This document shows, one piece after another, positions 26,936-35,064 of a DNA stretch of 64,000 bases. Source of the stretch: Pseudomonas taiwanensis (GTDB taxonomy: Bacteria; Pseudomonadota; Gammaproteobacteria; Pseudomonadales; Pseudomonadaceae); NCBI RefSeq assembly GCF_013393345.1, contig NZ_QJRF01000073.1:1-64000 (forward strand), given 5' to 3'. The first letter of the stretch is position 1. Every line of letters begins with the position of its first letter. The translations under genes and the position numbers were made by a program. The notes under the pieces were generated by a model. That model searched no databases and was not told where the DNA came from. It saw only the letters and a program-made list of their open reading frames with translations.

Positions 26936-27428
26936 GGTGCGCCTCTATCCAGTGCCGGCTGGTGGCGAACAGCGAGCGCACGTTCGCATCGGGGATGGCC
27001 AGGAGCCGCGCATTGGGCGCGTAAGCGACAACGAACAGACCTGCGGCGAAGCCTTCCGGCAAAGGCGCCGGGGACCGCTCGGCAAGGAACCGCTGCCACT
27101 CCTGGCCGCCCAGACGCGCCACAGGTGGCGCATCGGGCATGGACAGTGCGACGCGCTTTAGCAGCTCCGGCAGTTCGCGCATGGCCGCAAGGCGCCGCTC
27201 CTGGTCATCCAGCGCGCCCACCAGCGAATCCAACTGCATCAATGCTTCCCGCCGGTAGCGGTCACGCTGCCAGCGCCGCCATTTCAGGAAGCCGCACACC
27301 AGGGCAACGGCCAGCACCACCAGCAACAGCACCAGCCAGCCCCAGGTCTGGGGCCAGTAGCTGTAGGGGGGCACTGGCAGTGCCAGTTCCTTGAGTTGAT
27401 CGATGCTCGGCGCTGCGGTAGTGCTCAT
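26922..27428 (-). CDS. DUF4381 domain membrane protein (Bat operon)
   Basis: A 168-residue protein with one transmembrane helix near residues 28-46 (WGWLVLLLVVLAVALVCGFL) between a proline-rich N-terminus (LALPVPPYSYWPQTWGW) and a basic cytoplasmic domain. This is the DUF4381 pattern, always found between the DUF58 and VWA genes of MoxR operons. No catalytic motif is visible; it probably serves as a membrane scaffold. It has ATGA coupling to the preceding DUF58 gene (stop at 27425) and a 14-base overlap with BatA. Confidence 0.85.
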   Translation of the reverse strand: MSTTAAPSIDQLKELALPVPPYSYWPQTWGWLVLLLVVLAVALVCGFLKWRRWQRDRYRREALMQLDSLVGALDDQERRLAAMRELPELLKRVALSMPDAPPVARLGGQEWQRFLAERSPAPLPEGFAAGLFVVAYAPNARLLAIPDANVRSLFATSRHWIEAHHVAV

Positions 27429-28381
27429 CGCGGCATCCCCGATAGCCGACCCAGCTCGCGCCGCACCTGGTCGAGGGTGTCCTCGCCGGTGTTGATCATC
27501 ATCACCGGCACCTGGCTGCGACGCAGCAGTTCGGCCACCTCCTGCAGACGCCCGGCGAGGAACTCGCCCAGGGGGCGCTGGACCTGGCGACGCTCCACCT
27601 CCAGTTCCACTTGCAGCTCCCCCTGGGTCACGGTAACGCGCCCCTTCTCGGGAACGTTCAGCGCAAGGGGATCGTAGACCTGCATGGCGATCACATCGTT
27701 GTGGGCGCTGAGCTGACGCAGCAGTTGCAAGGTCTGCGACGTGACGCCGGCGAAGTCGCTGATGATGCAGATCAGATGGTCGTGGCCCGCTGCGCCGATG
27801 CAGCTGCGCAGCACAACGTCGAGCTGATCGCCTCCCTCGCTATCCGGCTGATCGACGCTCAGGCGGTGATTCGCCCGGACCACTGCCGCGCACAGGGCCT
27901 CGATGCGGTTGCGGCTGCGCAACGGGCGTATGTGCTCCACCCGCTGGTCGTCGAACACCAGGCCGCCCACGCGGTCGCCGGCGTGGAAACTCATCCAGGC
28001 CGACAAGGCTGCCAGCTCCGCTGCCGTCACCGACTTGAAGTAGCGCCGAGAGCCGAAATACATGTTCATGCGTTGATCCACCAACACCAGCGTCGGCCGG
28101 TCGCGCTCCTCGGTATAGGTGCGCACGAAGGGTTTGCCGAAGCGCAAGGAGGCGCGGCAGTCGAGGTGCCGCAGATCGTCGCCGGGAATGTAGTGGCGCA
28201 ATTCGTCGAAGCTCAGCCCGCGCCCTCGCAAGCGCGAAGCGTGGTTGCCGGCGAGGATGCTCGACAACGGCTGACGGGAATGAAAGCCCAGGCCACGGAC
28301 GCGATGCTCCAGCGCCATCAGTTGGGCGAGCGAAACGTAGACGAAGCCATCTGGAGCCGTTTGCGTCTGTTGCATGGCCAT
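27425..28381 (-). CDS. DUF58 domain protein (Bat operon)
   Basis: A 318-residue soluble protein. Its DUF58 signature is at GDDLRHLDCRASLRFGKPFV followed by RTYTEERDRPTLVLVDQ, with a VWA-like fold expected in the second half (LICIISDF). DUF58 proteins accompany MoxR ATPases and are thought to be adaptors or clients; no enzymatic function is known. The gene starts 8 bases after the MoxR stop and shares a 4-base overlap with the next gene. The first methionine is followed by another two codons later, so the exact start is uncertain by two residues. Confidence 0.88.
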   Translation of the reverse strand: MAMQQTQTAPDGFVYVSLAQLMALEHRVRGLGFHSRQPLSSILAGNHASRLRGRGLSFDELRHYIPGDDLRHLDCRASLRFGKPFVRTYTEERDRPTLVLVDQRMNMYFGSRRYFKSVTAAELAALSAWMSFHAGDRVGGLVFDDQRVEHIRPLRSRNRIEALCAAVVRANHRLSVDQPDSEGGDQLDVVLRSCIGAAGHDHLICIISDFAGVTSQTLQLLRQLSAHNDVIAMQVYDPLALNVPEKGRVTVTQGELQVELEVERRQVQRPLGEFLAGRLQEVAELLRRSQVPVMMINTGEDTLDQVRRELGRLSGMPR

Positions 28382-28389
28382 GGGTCCAT

Positions 28390-29364
28390 TCAGGCTGGGA
28401 TCGCCACCTTGTCCAGCAGGCGGTCCAGAACCTGGTCCGCATTCACGCCGTCAGCGATGGCGTCGTAGGAAAGCTGCAGACGGTGGCGCAAGACCGGGTG
28501 CACCACCGCGCGTACATCATCCGGCGAGACGAACGCGTTGCCCGCCAGCCAGGCGTGCGCCCGTGATACGCGATCCAGGCTGATGCCGCCCCGCGGACTG
28601 GCGCCGATATTGATCCAGCGGGCCAGGTCCGTGTCGTAGTCGGCTGGGTGGCGCGTCGCGTTGATCAGATCGATCAGGTAGCGGTCGATGGCTTCCGAAA
28701 CATGCACGCCGGCCAGTTCTCGCCGCGCCGCGAACACCACCTCCTGGGGCAGGCGCACCGGCTCCTGGCGCGTACCCTGCGCAGCCTGTTCCTCGCCCCG
28801 CACCAGGCGCAGGACCTGCGTCTCGTCTTCCACCTTCGGGTAGTCCAGTTGCACCTTCATCAGGAAGCGGTCCATCTGCGCTTCCGGCAGCGGGTAGGTG
28901 CCTTCTTGCTCGATGGGATTCTGCGTTGCCAGCACCATGAACAGGCCCGGCATCGGGTAGCTCTGGCCGGCGACGGTGATCTGCCGCTCTTCCATGGCTT
29001 CCAGCAGAGCGGCCTGGACCTTGGCCGGGGCGCGGTTGATTTCGTCAGCGAGGATCACGTTGCCGAAGAGCGGGCCGGGCTGGAACTTGATCTGGTTACC
29101 CTCGGCGGTCTGCTGGAGGATCTCGCCGCCAGTGATATCCGACGGCAGCAGGTCCGGGGTGAACTGGATGCGGCGCATCTGCGCCTCCAGATGGGTGGCC
29201 AGTGCCTTGACGGTGCGGGTCTTGGCCAGGCCCGGCAGGCTTTCCAGCAGTACATGGCCGTTGGCCAACAGCCCCAGCAGCACGTGACGAATGATATGGG
29301 CCTGCCCCAGCACCAGCTCGGAAACGCTGGCTTCCAGTCCTGCAATCTGCTCGCGTGTAGTCAC
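28390..29364 (-). CDS. MoxR-family AAA+ ATPase
   Basis: A 324-residue AAA+ ATPase of the MoxR class, first gene of the Bat operon. Walker A is the atypical ESLPGLAKT at about 41-49 (the MoxR form of GxxGxGK), Walker B is ILADEIN at about 104-110, and the sensor region reads FMVLATQNPIEQEGTYPLPEAQ. MoxR ATPases act as chaperones that remodel VWA-domain partners. I chose a GTG start at 29364, preceded by AAGGGA, because it places VLGQ at the position seen in relatives; an ATG at 29436 would add 24 unsupported residues. The promoter should lie in the region shared with the divergent fadL-like gene. Confidence 0.9.
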   Translation of the reverse strand: MTTREQIAGLEASVSELVLGQAHIIRHVLLGLLANGHVLLESLPGLAKTRTVKALATHLEAQMRRIQFTPDLLPSDITGGEILQQTAEGNQIKFQPGPLFGNVILADEINRAPAKVQAALLEAMEERQITVAGQSYPMPGLFMVLATQNPIEQEGTYPLPEAQMDRFLMKVQLDYPKVEDETQVLRLVRGEEQAAQGTRQEPVRLPQEVVFAARRELAGVHVSEAIDRYLIDLINATRHPADYDTDLARWINIGASPRGGISLDRVSRAHAWLAGNAFVSPDDVRAVVHPVLRHRLQLSYDAIADGVNADQVLDRLLDKVAIPA

Positions 29365-29600
29365 TGATCCATTCCCTTGCTGAGGTTCAGAAAGTTGACC
29401 ATCGACGCTTGCGTGGAGTGGCGCACTGTCGACCAACCCTGCTCGGGCCTGGATCGCCTACACCGGACGCATTCGTGAACTGCGGTCCGGTAACTCTAGC
29501 CGCAAGTGGTTCATGCGCCAGAAAGCTCGGGCTTTGTGTTGCGCCGCAGAGACGAGCATCTAGGCTGGAGAACGATCAGCCCTAATGCAGAGGACGCACC

Positions 29601-30899
29601 ATGCTCAGCACTTCCCCAGCTACGCGCCCCATCGGACTCACCGCTCTGGCGTCAGCACTGTGGATGCTATCCGGAACCAGTTGGGCGGGCGGCATCCTGA
29701 TCTACGAGGCCGGTCAGGAAGGCGCGGGCCTGGCCAACGCGGGCGCCGCGGCGCTGGCCACCGACCCCAGCGTGCTGATGAACAACCCGGCGGGTCTTAC
29801 CGAACTGCCCGGCACTCAGATCAGCGCGAACGCCCAGGTGATCTTGGGCGACATCCAGTTCTCCCGTGATGCCGGCAACCAGTTCGACGGTAACGAAGGG
29901 GGCAACGCGCTTCAGTACCTGCCGGGTTCGAGCCTGTTCGTCAGCCACCAGATCAACGACCAGGCTGCCATCGGCTTCGGCATGTACGGCAACTTCGGCC
30001 TCGCGCTCGACTACGACGACGACTGGGCTGGGCGCTACTTCACCCAGGAGGCGGCCATCATCGGTGTGTCGCTGCAACCGACCTACGCCTACAAGATCAA
30101 CGACGACCTCTCCATCGGCTTCGGGCCGCGCATGATGTACGGCTACTACCGCACCGAAGTGGCGATCAACAACAACCTGCTCGGCCTGGTCGACCGCCCG
30201 GATGGCCAGCTCGAATACAAGGACACCGACTTCGGCGTGGGCTTCAACATTGGCCTGCTGTATCGGGTGAACGAGCGCACCCACGTCGGCCTCGCCTACA
30301 CCAGCAAGGTGGACCTGGAATTCTCCGACCGCCCCAGCGTCGACGACATCAGCAATCCGCTGCTGAACCTGGCATTACGGCAACTGAATGTGGACAGCCT
30401 GGACATCGACATGGAAGTGCCGCAAACCGCGGTACTGAGCATCGCCCACGACCTGGATTCGCAATGGAAGCTGTTGGCCAGCCTCGGCTGGCAGGACTGG
30501 AGTGAGTTCGGGAACATCGGTGTCGAAGTGGACGCCGACAACTTCGGCACCAGCCGAAGCGTGGACCGCCAGTACAAGGACACCTGGCACGCCTCGGTGG
30601 GCGCCCAGTACCAGGCCACCAATAAGCTGCGCTGGAGCATGGGCGTTGGCTACGACAGCTCGGCGGTGGACGACGAAGACCGCACCGTGGACAACCCCAT
30701 GGCCGAATCCTGGCGCCTGGCCACGGGTGTGAACTACCAGGTCGACGAAGGACTCGACCTGCACATGGCCTACACCCTGATCTGGCTGGGCGACATGGAC
30801 GTGGAACAGACCAAGGAGCGCTCGGGCAACAGCCTGTCCGGCAGCTACGACAACACCTCGCTGCACATCATCGGTGGCGGCGCGACCTGGCGGTTCTGA
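29601..30899 (+). CDS. Outer membrane FadL/OmpP1-family transporter
   Basis: A 432-residue outer-membrane beta-barrel of the FadL family (uptake of long-chain fatty acids or other hydrophobic compounds). A signal peptide ends at SGTSWA, and the mature start GGILIYEAGQEGAGLANAG with ALATDPSVLMNNPAGLTEL is the conserved hatch segment with its NPAG motif. The C-terminus ends in an aromatic residue (GGATWRF), as needed for Bam-dependent insertion. Ribosome site AGAGGA lies 7 bases before the ATG. Substrate not determinable. It is divergent from the Bat operon and has no adjacent fatty acid genes. Confidence 0.9.
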   Translation: MLSTSPATRPIGLTALASALWMLSGTSWAGGILIYEAGQEGAGLANAGAAALATDPSVLMNNPAGLTELPGTQISANAQVILGDIQFSRDAGNQFDGNEGGNALQYLPGSSLFVSHQINDQAAIGFGMYGNFGLALDYDDDWAGRYFTQEAAIIGVSLQPTYAYKINDDLSIGFGPRMMYGYYRTEVAINNNLLGLVDRPDGQLEYKDTDFGVGFNIGLLYRVNERTHVGLAYTSKVDLEFSDRPSVDDISNPLLNLALRQLNVDSLDIDMEVPQTAVLSIAHDLDSQWKLLASLGWQDWSEFGNIGVEVDADNFGTSRSVDRQYKDTWHASVGAQYQATNKLRWSMGVGYDSSAVDDEDRTVDNPMAESWRLATGVNYQVDEGLDLHMAYTLIWLGDMDVEQTKERSGNSLSGSYDNTSLHIIGGGATWRF

Positions 30900-30912
30900 G
30901 GGCGCAGACAAC

Positions 30913-31060
30913 CTGGCTGTTGGGCTTCGCTTCGCTCTGCCCAACCTACGGGAAGTTCCTGCCACCGCTCGATTCTTTCGCCTCTCCTGTGGGGGCGAAT
31001 TCATTCGCCAAGCGGGACGCAGTCCCGCCGTAGGTTGGTCCGAGGAACGAGGCCCAACGT
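30913..31060. repeat. Dispersed intergenic repeats after the FadL-like gene
   Basis: Three elements follow each other: an inverted GTTGGGCTTCGC...CCCAACCTAC copy (about 30918-30949), the GTGGGGGCGAATTCATTCGC repeat (30989-31012) and GTAGGTTGGTCCGAGGAACG ending in GGCCCAAC (about 31029-31060). This is the same set seen near 17552 and 34800. Confidence 0.65.
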
Positions 31061-31134
31061 TTGCGGAGCCGAAAGCGGGCTACGATTTGGTTCGCGAGCA
31101 GAGCTCGCTCCTACAGTTAATCCGCCACACACAA

Positions 31135-31158
31135 AAATGCCCTCCGAAGAGGGCATTT
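31135..31158 (-). terminator. Intrinsic terminator of the DUF3015 gene
   Basis: Arms AAATGCCCTC and GAGGGCATTT with a 4-base CGAA loop (TTCG on the minus strand). Read on the minus strand the stem runs straight into TTTTTGTGTG. It lies 17-40 bases after the stop codon. A textbook rho-independent terminator. Confidence 0.9.
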
Positions 31159-31174
31159 CCGTTTGTGTGGGGTG

Positions 31175-31681
31175 TCAGCTTGGCAGCTTGGCGTAGCGAG
31201 CCAGCTGCTGGTCGCGGCTCATCACGTCGAGGGTCGCGGCGAGGACCTGTTCGCCGGTTGCGTCAGGGCTGGCGAAGATGGTCGAGAAGTTGGCCTGGGT
31301 GACCTTCGCGAAGTGGGCGCGGTCAGCCTGCTCGACGCCCAGCAGGGTGGCATAGGCATCCAGCGCTTCGCCCTGACCCTGGGCCATGTCCTCGGCGATG
31401 CTGTCGAGCATGCCGTTCATGGCGAACACCGAGCGGCCGCCATAGCCCAGCTTCACGCTGGAGTCGCAACCGTTGGTACCCGAGGTCAGGCCGAAGGTGG
31501 CGTTGCCCGAGGTGCCGTTGGTGGTGGTGGCCAGCAGGTGCGGGATCAGGCCGCTCTGGCCTTCGAACACCATGTTCCCCCAGCCACAACCACCGCCCCC
31601 GGCCTGCCCTGCCTGCGCCGCGACGCCGGCGGTGCTGAGAAGTCCGAAAATAATGGCCTTGCCAATCAGTTTGTTTGTCAT
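31175..31681 (-). CDS. DUF3015 family secreted protein
   Basis: A 168-residue protein with a signal peptide (KAIIFGLLSTAGVAAQA, cleavage near residue 24). The mature part starts with the glycine/cysteine segment GGGGCGWGNMVFEGQSG, the DUF3015 hallmark, and has a second cysteine in TNGCDSSVKLGY. It should be periplasmic or surface-associated. The family is common in Pseudomonas and has no known activity. AAGGAA lies 7 bases before the ATG, and a strong terminator follows the stop, so it is a single-gene unit. Confidence 0.88.
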   Translation of the reverse strand: MTNKLIGKAIIFGLLSTAGVAAQAGQAGGGGCGWGNMVFEGQSGLIPHLLATTTNGTSGNATFGLTSGTNGCDSSVKLGYGGRSVFAMNGMLDSIAEDMAQGQGEALDAYATLLGVEQADRAHFAKVTQANFSTIFASPDATGEQVLAATLDVMSRDQQLARYAKLPS

Positions 31682-31841
31682 TTTTTCATTCCTTGGTTGA
31701 TGAAGAGCAAGTCACGTGACTGCACGTACGACTTCCACGCTGAACGACACGTAAACGTCCAGAAGGTTTAGGCGAGACGCCAACGACTTTCAAATGCGAT
31801 CTCGCAGGAAGGCCCGCCTGTTTTGCCCTGCGGGCCACGTT

Positions 31842-34154
31842 TCACTGCTTCCAGTATGGCTCGATCGCTTGCAAACGCGGGTCGTCGGGCGCCACTTCGC
31901 GCATGCGTTTGACGTACTCGAACGCCTCGTTCCGCTCACCCTCCACGGCGTGCAGATAGATCAGCGAATAGAGCAGGTCCGCATCCTCAGGAGATTGTTC
32001 CAGCCCGCTACGCAGCGCGCTCAGCGCGTCATCGCGGCGATTCATGCGCGATAGCAGAAGGCCCTGGTTGTAGCGGATGCGTGAATTGCCGGGCAGTTCG
32101 ACTGCGGCCTTTTCCATCCAGTTCAACGCCTCATCCGCCCTGCCCCGCTCCACCAGCAGCAAGGACAGCATGTAGGCGAGATTGCCGTGGTCGGTTTCCG
32201 GCATCTTTTCCAGTGCCAGGCCCTCGCGCAGCAACTGCTCGGCCTCATCCAGGCGTTGGGAAGAGCTGGCGAGCGTCACCAGATTGACCCGCGCAGGCGA
32301 GAAGTAAGGGTCGAGCTTGAGCGCCTGGCGGTACTGCTCCATCGCCTCGCTATCGCGCCCCTGGCGCGACAGCATGACTGCCAGGTTGAGACGGCCGCCG
32401 GGCAGGTCGGCGTTGCCGCGCAGGCGCTGCTCATAGTTGGCCAGCAAGGACTTGAAGGGCTCGCGACGCTCGGCCGGCAGTTGCTCCGGCGGGATATCGG
32501 CCAGGGCACGGACGGTTTCGTCACGCACCGCGCGGGTCGGGTCTTCCAGTAGCGGCAGCAGAGGTTTCAGCCGCTCGGCTGGCGGCACACTGGCAAATCC
32601 CGAAACGGCATAGGCACGTACCAGCGCACTGTCGTCCTTGAGCGCCCATTGCAGGTTGGAGATAGCCGGCGGGCCAAGGTCGGCCATCTGCTCGGCGGCG
32701 GTGGCGCGGACGATGGCCGGCTTGCCTTTGTCTGCCAGCACCGAGCCGAGCAGGCTCAGCGAGATTCCCTGGCCATTGCGCACAGCGTGGAAGTCTTCAC
32801 CGTAGTGTGGCGGGCGACTCGGCTTGCCATACCAGCCTTCGATGGCTGTCGCCGCCCATGCCGGCTTCTGATCCTGGTGGCAGCTGGTACAGGCATCCGG
32901 GCTGCCGGACTTGGCTGCCAGGTCGGGACGTGGGATGCGCAGGCTGTGGTCGCGGCGCGGGTCCACCACCATGTAGGTCTTGCTCGGCATGTGGCAATTG
33001 ACGCACTGCGCACCGGGCGTGCCGGGCTCATGGTGGTGGTGAGCCTTGCTGTCGTAGTCCTTGGCCTGGAGGCTGGCGAAGCGCGCCAGCGGCGGGTTGG
33101 CGTTGTGGCATTGCAGGCAGAGGCCATTGCCCTCGATCCGCACCTTGGTGGTATGCGGATTGTGGCAATCGGTGCAGGCGACCCCGGCCGCATACATCTT
33201 GCTCTGGGTGAAGGAGCCGTGCTCGTAGACTTCGCCGTCGATCTGACCGTCAGCATGGTAGAGGCCCGCACGCAGCGTGGCCGGCAGGCTCTGGTCCAGC
33301 TGCGGCTGCCCCGGCTCCTGCCCCGTGCCCAGACTCTGCCGGCGGCTGTGGCAGTACGCGCACTGCTCCACCAGCCCCTTGCTGCCCAGGGCCTTGAAGT
33401 CGACCTTCAGGCCCAGCTCGGCAGCCGCCGCATAGGTCTTGTTGGCCGACTTGTTCTGTTTCGCCCAGTCGACGTGGGCCTGACCCGGACCGTGGCAGCC
33501 CTGGCAGCCGACGGCCTGCTCATGCCAGGTGGAGGAGAAGCTGTCCTGCTTGTCGTCGTAGTGCTTCATCAGGCGCGTCGAGTGGCAATCCGCGCACATC
33601 GAGTTCCAGTTCTGGTAGCGCCCGGTCCAGTGCAGCGGGTCGTTCGGCGCGAATCGCTGGCCTGGATAGAGGGAGAACCAGCGCTGCCCGCCCTCCGCCT
33701 TGGAGCGGCTGTCCCAGGCGATGGTCAGGGCCTGCAACCGCCCGCGCGGCAGGGCGACGAGGTATTGCTGCAACGGGGAGAAGCCGAACGTGTAGAGGAC
33801 CTGGAAGTCAGCAACCTTGCCGTCCTCGCCTTCGGTGTTGACGAAGTAATCGTCGCCCTTGCGGAAGAAGCGCGCCTTGACCCCGGCTTCGTCGAAAGTC
33901 GCCGCGTCGAAGTTACCCAGCACATTGCCGGCTTCTGCCTTGCGCATGGCCCAGCCATGGTCGGAGTCCTTCCATTGGCCGGCCTCGGTGGCGTGGCAAC
34001 CCAGGCAACTGGCGCCATCGGCGTAACCTTCCGCCTCGCTGGACTGCCCGGGCATGCGGCCGACACCTTCGGCCCAGGCCGGCTGTAAGCCGAGCAGCAT
34101 CAGCAGCACCACGCAGCGGAACAACCCGTTCCCCCCGCTCTTGAAACACCCCAT
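31842..34154 (-). CDS. Octaheme cytochrome c with HEAT and TPR repeats
   Basis: A 770-residue secreted protein. After a signal peptide (VVLLMLLGLQPAWA) come eight CxxCH haem-binding motifs in order: CLGCH, CADCH, CQGCH, CAYCH, CTDCH, CLQCH, CVNCH and CTSCH, spread over about residues 50-430. A histidine cluster HHHHEPG before the seventh could be an axial ligand source. Next is a HEAT-like region (about 460-560: AIVRATAAEQMADLG, then ALVRAYAVSGFASV), followed by TPR repeats to the end (about 590-770). It belongs to the group of cytochrome c554-like multihaem proteins with TPR tails. A role in periplasmic electron transfer is expected; donor and acceptor are unknown. The ATG at 34154 has GGAG 10 bases upstream. 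Single gene, no redox partner adjacent. Confidence 0.88.
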   Translation of the reverse strand: MGCFKSGGNGLFRCVVLLMLLGLQPAWAEGVGRMPGQSSEAEGYADGASCLGCHATEAGQWKDSDHGWAMRKAEAGNVLGNFDAATFDEAGVKARFFRKGDDYFVNTEGEDGKVADFQVLYTFGFSPLQQYLVALPRGRLQALTIAWDSRSKAEGGQRWFSLYPGQRFAPNDPLHWTGRYQNWNSMCADCHSTRLMKHYDDKQDSFSSTWHEQAVGCQGCHGPGQAHVDWAKQNKSANKTYAAAAELGLKVDFKALGSKGLVEQCAYCHSRRQSLGTGQEPGQPQLDQSLPATLRAGLYHADGQIDGEVYEHGSFTQSKMYAAGVACTDCHNPHTTKVRIEGNGLCLQCHNANPPLARFASLQAKDYDSKAHHHHEPGTPGAQCVNCHMPSKTYMVVDPRRDHSLRIPRPDLAAKSGSPDACTSCHQDQKPAWAATAIEGWYGKPSRPPHYGEDFHAVRNGQGISLSLLGSVLADKGKPAIVRATAAEQMADLGPPAISNLQWALKDDSALVRAYAVSGFASVPPAERLKPLLPLLEDPTRAVRDETVRALADIPPEQLPAERREPFKSLLANYEQRLRGNADLPGGRLNLAVMLSRQGRDSEAMEQYRQALKLDPYFSPARVNLVTLASSSQRLDEAEQLLREGLALEKMPETDHGNLAYMLSLLLVERGRADEALNWMEKAAVELPGNSRIRYNQGLLLSRMNRRDDALSALRSGLEQSPEDADLLYSLIYLHAVEGERNEAFEYVKRMREVAPDDPRLQAIEPYWKQ

Positions 34155-34217
34155 TCCCTTGCTCCACGGTCAACTCGAATCGCCCTGTTCCGGGCTCTTG
34201 TTCTGTTCGCACACCCC

Positions 34218-34592
34218 ATGTGCGCACTTCAGAATAGTGCATGCCTCCAGCATCTGTCTGTCGAATGGCACGAGGAAGGCCGATGGAATACAGCGGACTC
34301 CGGGCACGTGCCAGAGCGCCGTCGAACAAAGCCAGCTATCAGCGACGCCGGGGCCGACAAGGCACTCTTTCGTTTCGCCCGGCCAGAGCATGCCGAGATC
34401 AGCCGTTGGTTGAGCGAGGTGCTGGTGCCGACGCTGCATGACTATCACCGCAACCCGAACGCCGAGCCGCGACGCTCCCGTATCAGTTGGGCCGACCAGC
34501 ACGTGAACGTCGTGCGGTGGCAGCGGGAGCTGTGGGTGGCCTGGCGGGATTTGCCGGTCTTGCTGGAGAACGGCACCGAGGTTTCGCCGTGA
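34218..34592 (+). CDS. Hypothetical protein (124 aa), doubtful 5' end
   Basis: I do not recognise the family. The second half (from about 34350) shows the strong G/C third-position bias of real genes here and reads as a plausible soluble domain: FRFARPEHAEISRWLSEVLV, then a Trp-rich ISWADQHVNVVRWQRELWVAW. The first 40 codons lack that bias and no good ribosome site precedes the ATG, so the true start may be further in, for example the GTG at 34311, or the gene may be a 5'-damaged remnant. The product is small and cytosolic. It is divergent from the octaheme cytochrome gene. Confidence 0.45.
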   Translation: MCALQNSACLQHLSVEWHEEGRWNTADSGHVPERRRTKPAISDAGADKALFRFARPEHAEISRWLSEVLVPTLHDYHRNPNAEPRRSRISWADQHVNVVRWQRELWVAWRDLPVLLENGTEVSP

Positions 34593-35064
34593 GTCCGCTT
34601 CGCGACTGAAGTCGCTCCCACAGGGCCACCCCGCAAACCCAACACCGTGGCGCGGAGGATTGGTGGATGGAAAAAGCGCCATCCACCCTACAGGGCAGAC
34701 TCGCACCCCGTAGGATGGGTTGAGGTACGAAACCCATGCGGTTCGGAACCCATGGGTTTCGCAAGCTCAACACTGGGCAACTGCGCTGCCCAAGCAGGAC
34801 GCACTCCTGCCGTAGGTTGGTCCGAGGAACGAGGCCCAACACCGTAGCGCGGAGCGTTGATGGATGAAAAAAGCGTCATCCACCCTACCCACAGCGCCGT
34901 CTCGCACCCCGTAGGATGGGTTGAGGCACGAAACCCATGCGGTTCGGAATCCATGGGTTTCGCAAGGTCGACCCTGGGGCAACTGCGTTGCCCTTGGCGA
35001 ATGAATTCGCCCCCACAGGGATACCGAATATGAATGGATCTCCCACACCGGGCGCGATACGCCC
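34593..35064. repeat. Mosaic of intergenic repeats with a 200-base-period direct duplication
   Basis: The segments at about 34640-34797 and 34840-34995 are imperfect direct copies offset by 200 bases. Each begins CAACACCGT(G/A)GCGCGGAG, runs through CATCCACCCTAC and GTAGGATGGGTTGAGG and ends near GGCAACTGCG. Between them is the GTAGGTTGGTCCGAGG element, and at 34993-35016 an inverted GTGGGGGCGAATTCATTCGC repeat. No gene lies here. Confidence 0.75.

Noticed and set aside
34170-34706. A 178-residue minus-strand frame upstream of the octaheme gene
   Set aside because: It runs through the repeat mosaic and opposite the more plausible plus-strand ORF, with no domain or ribosome site.
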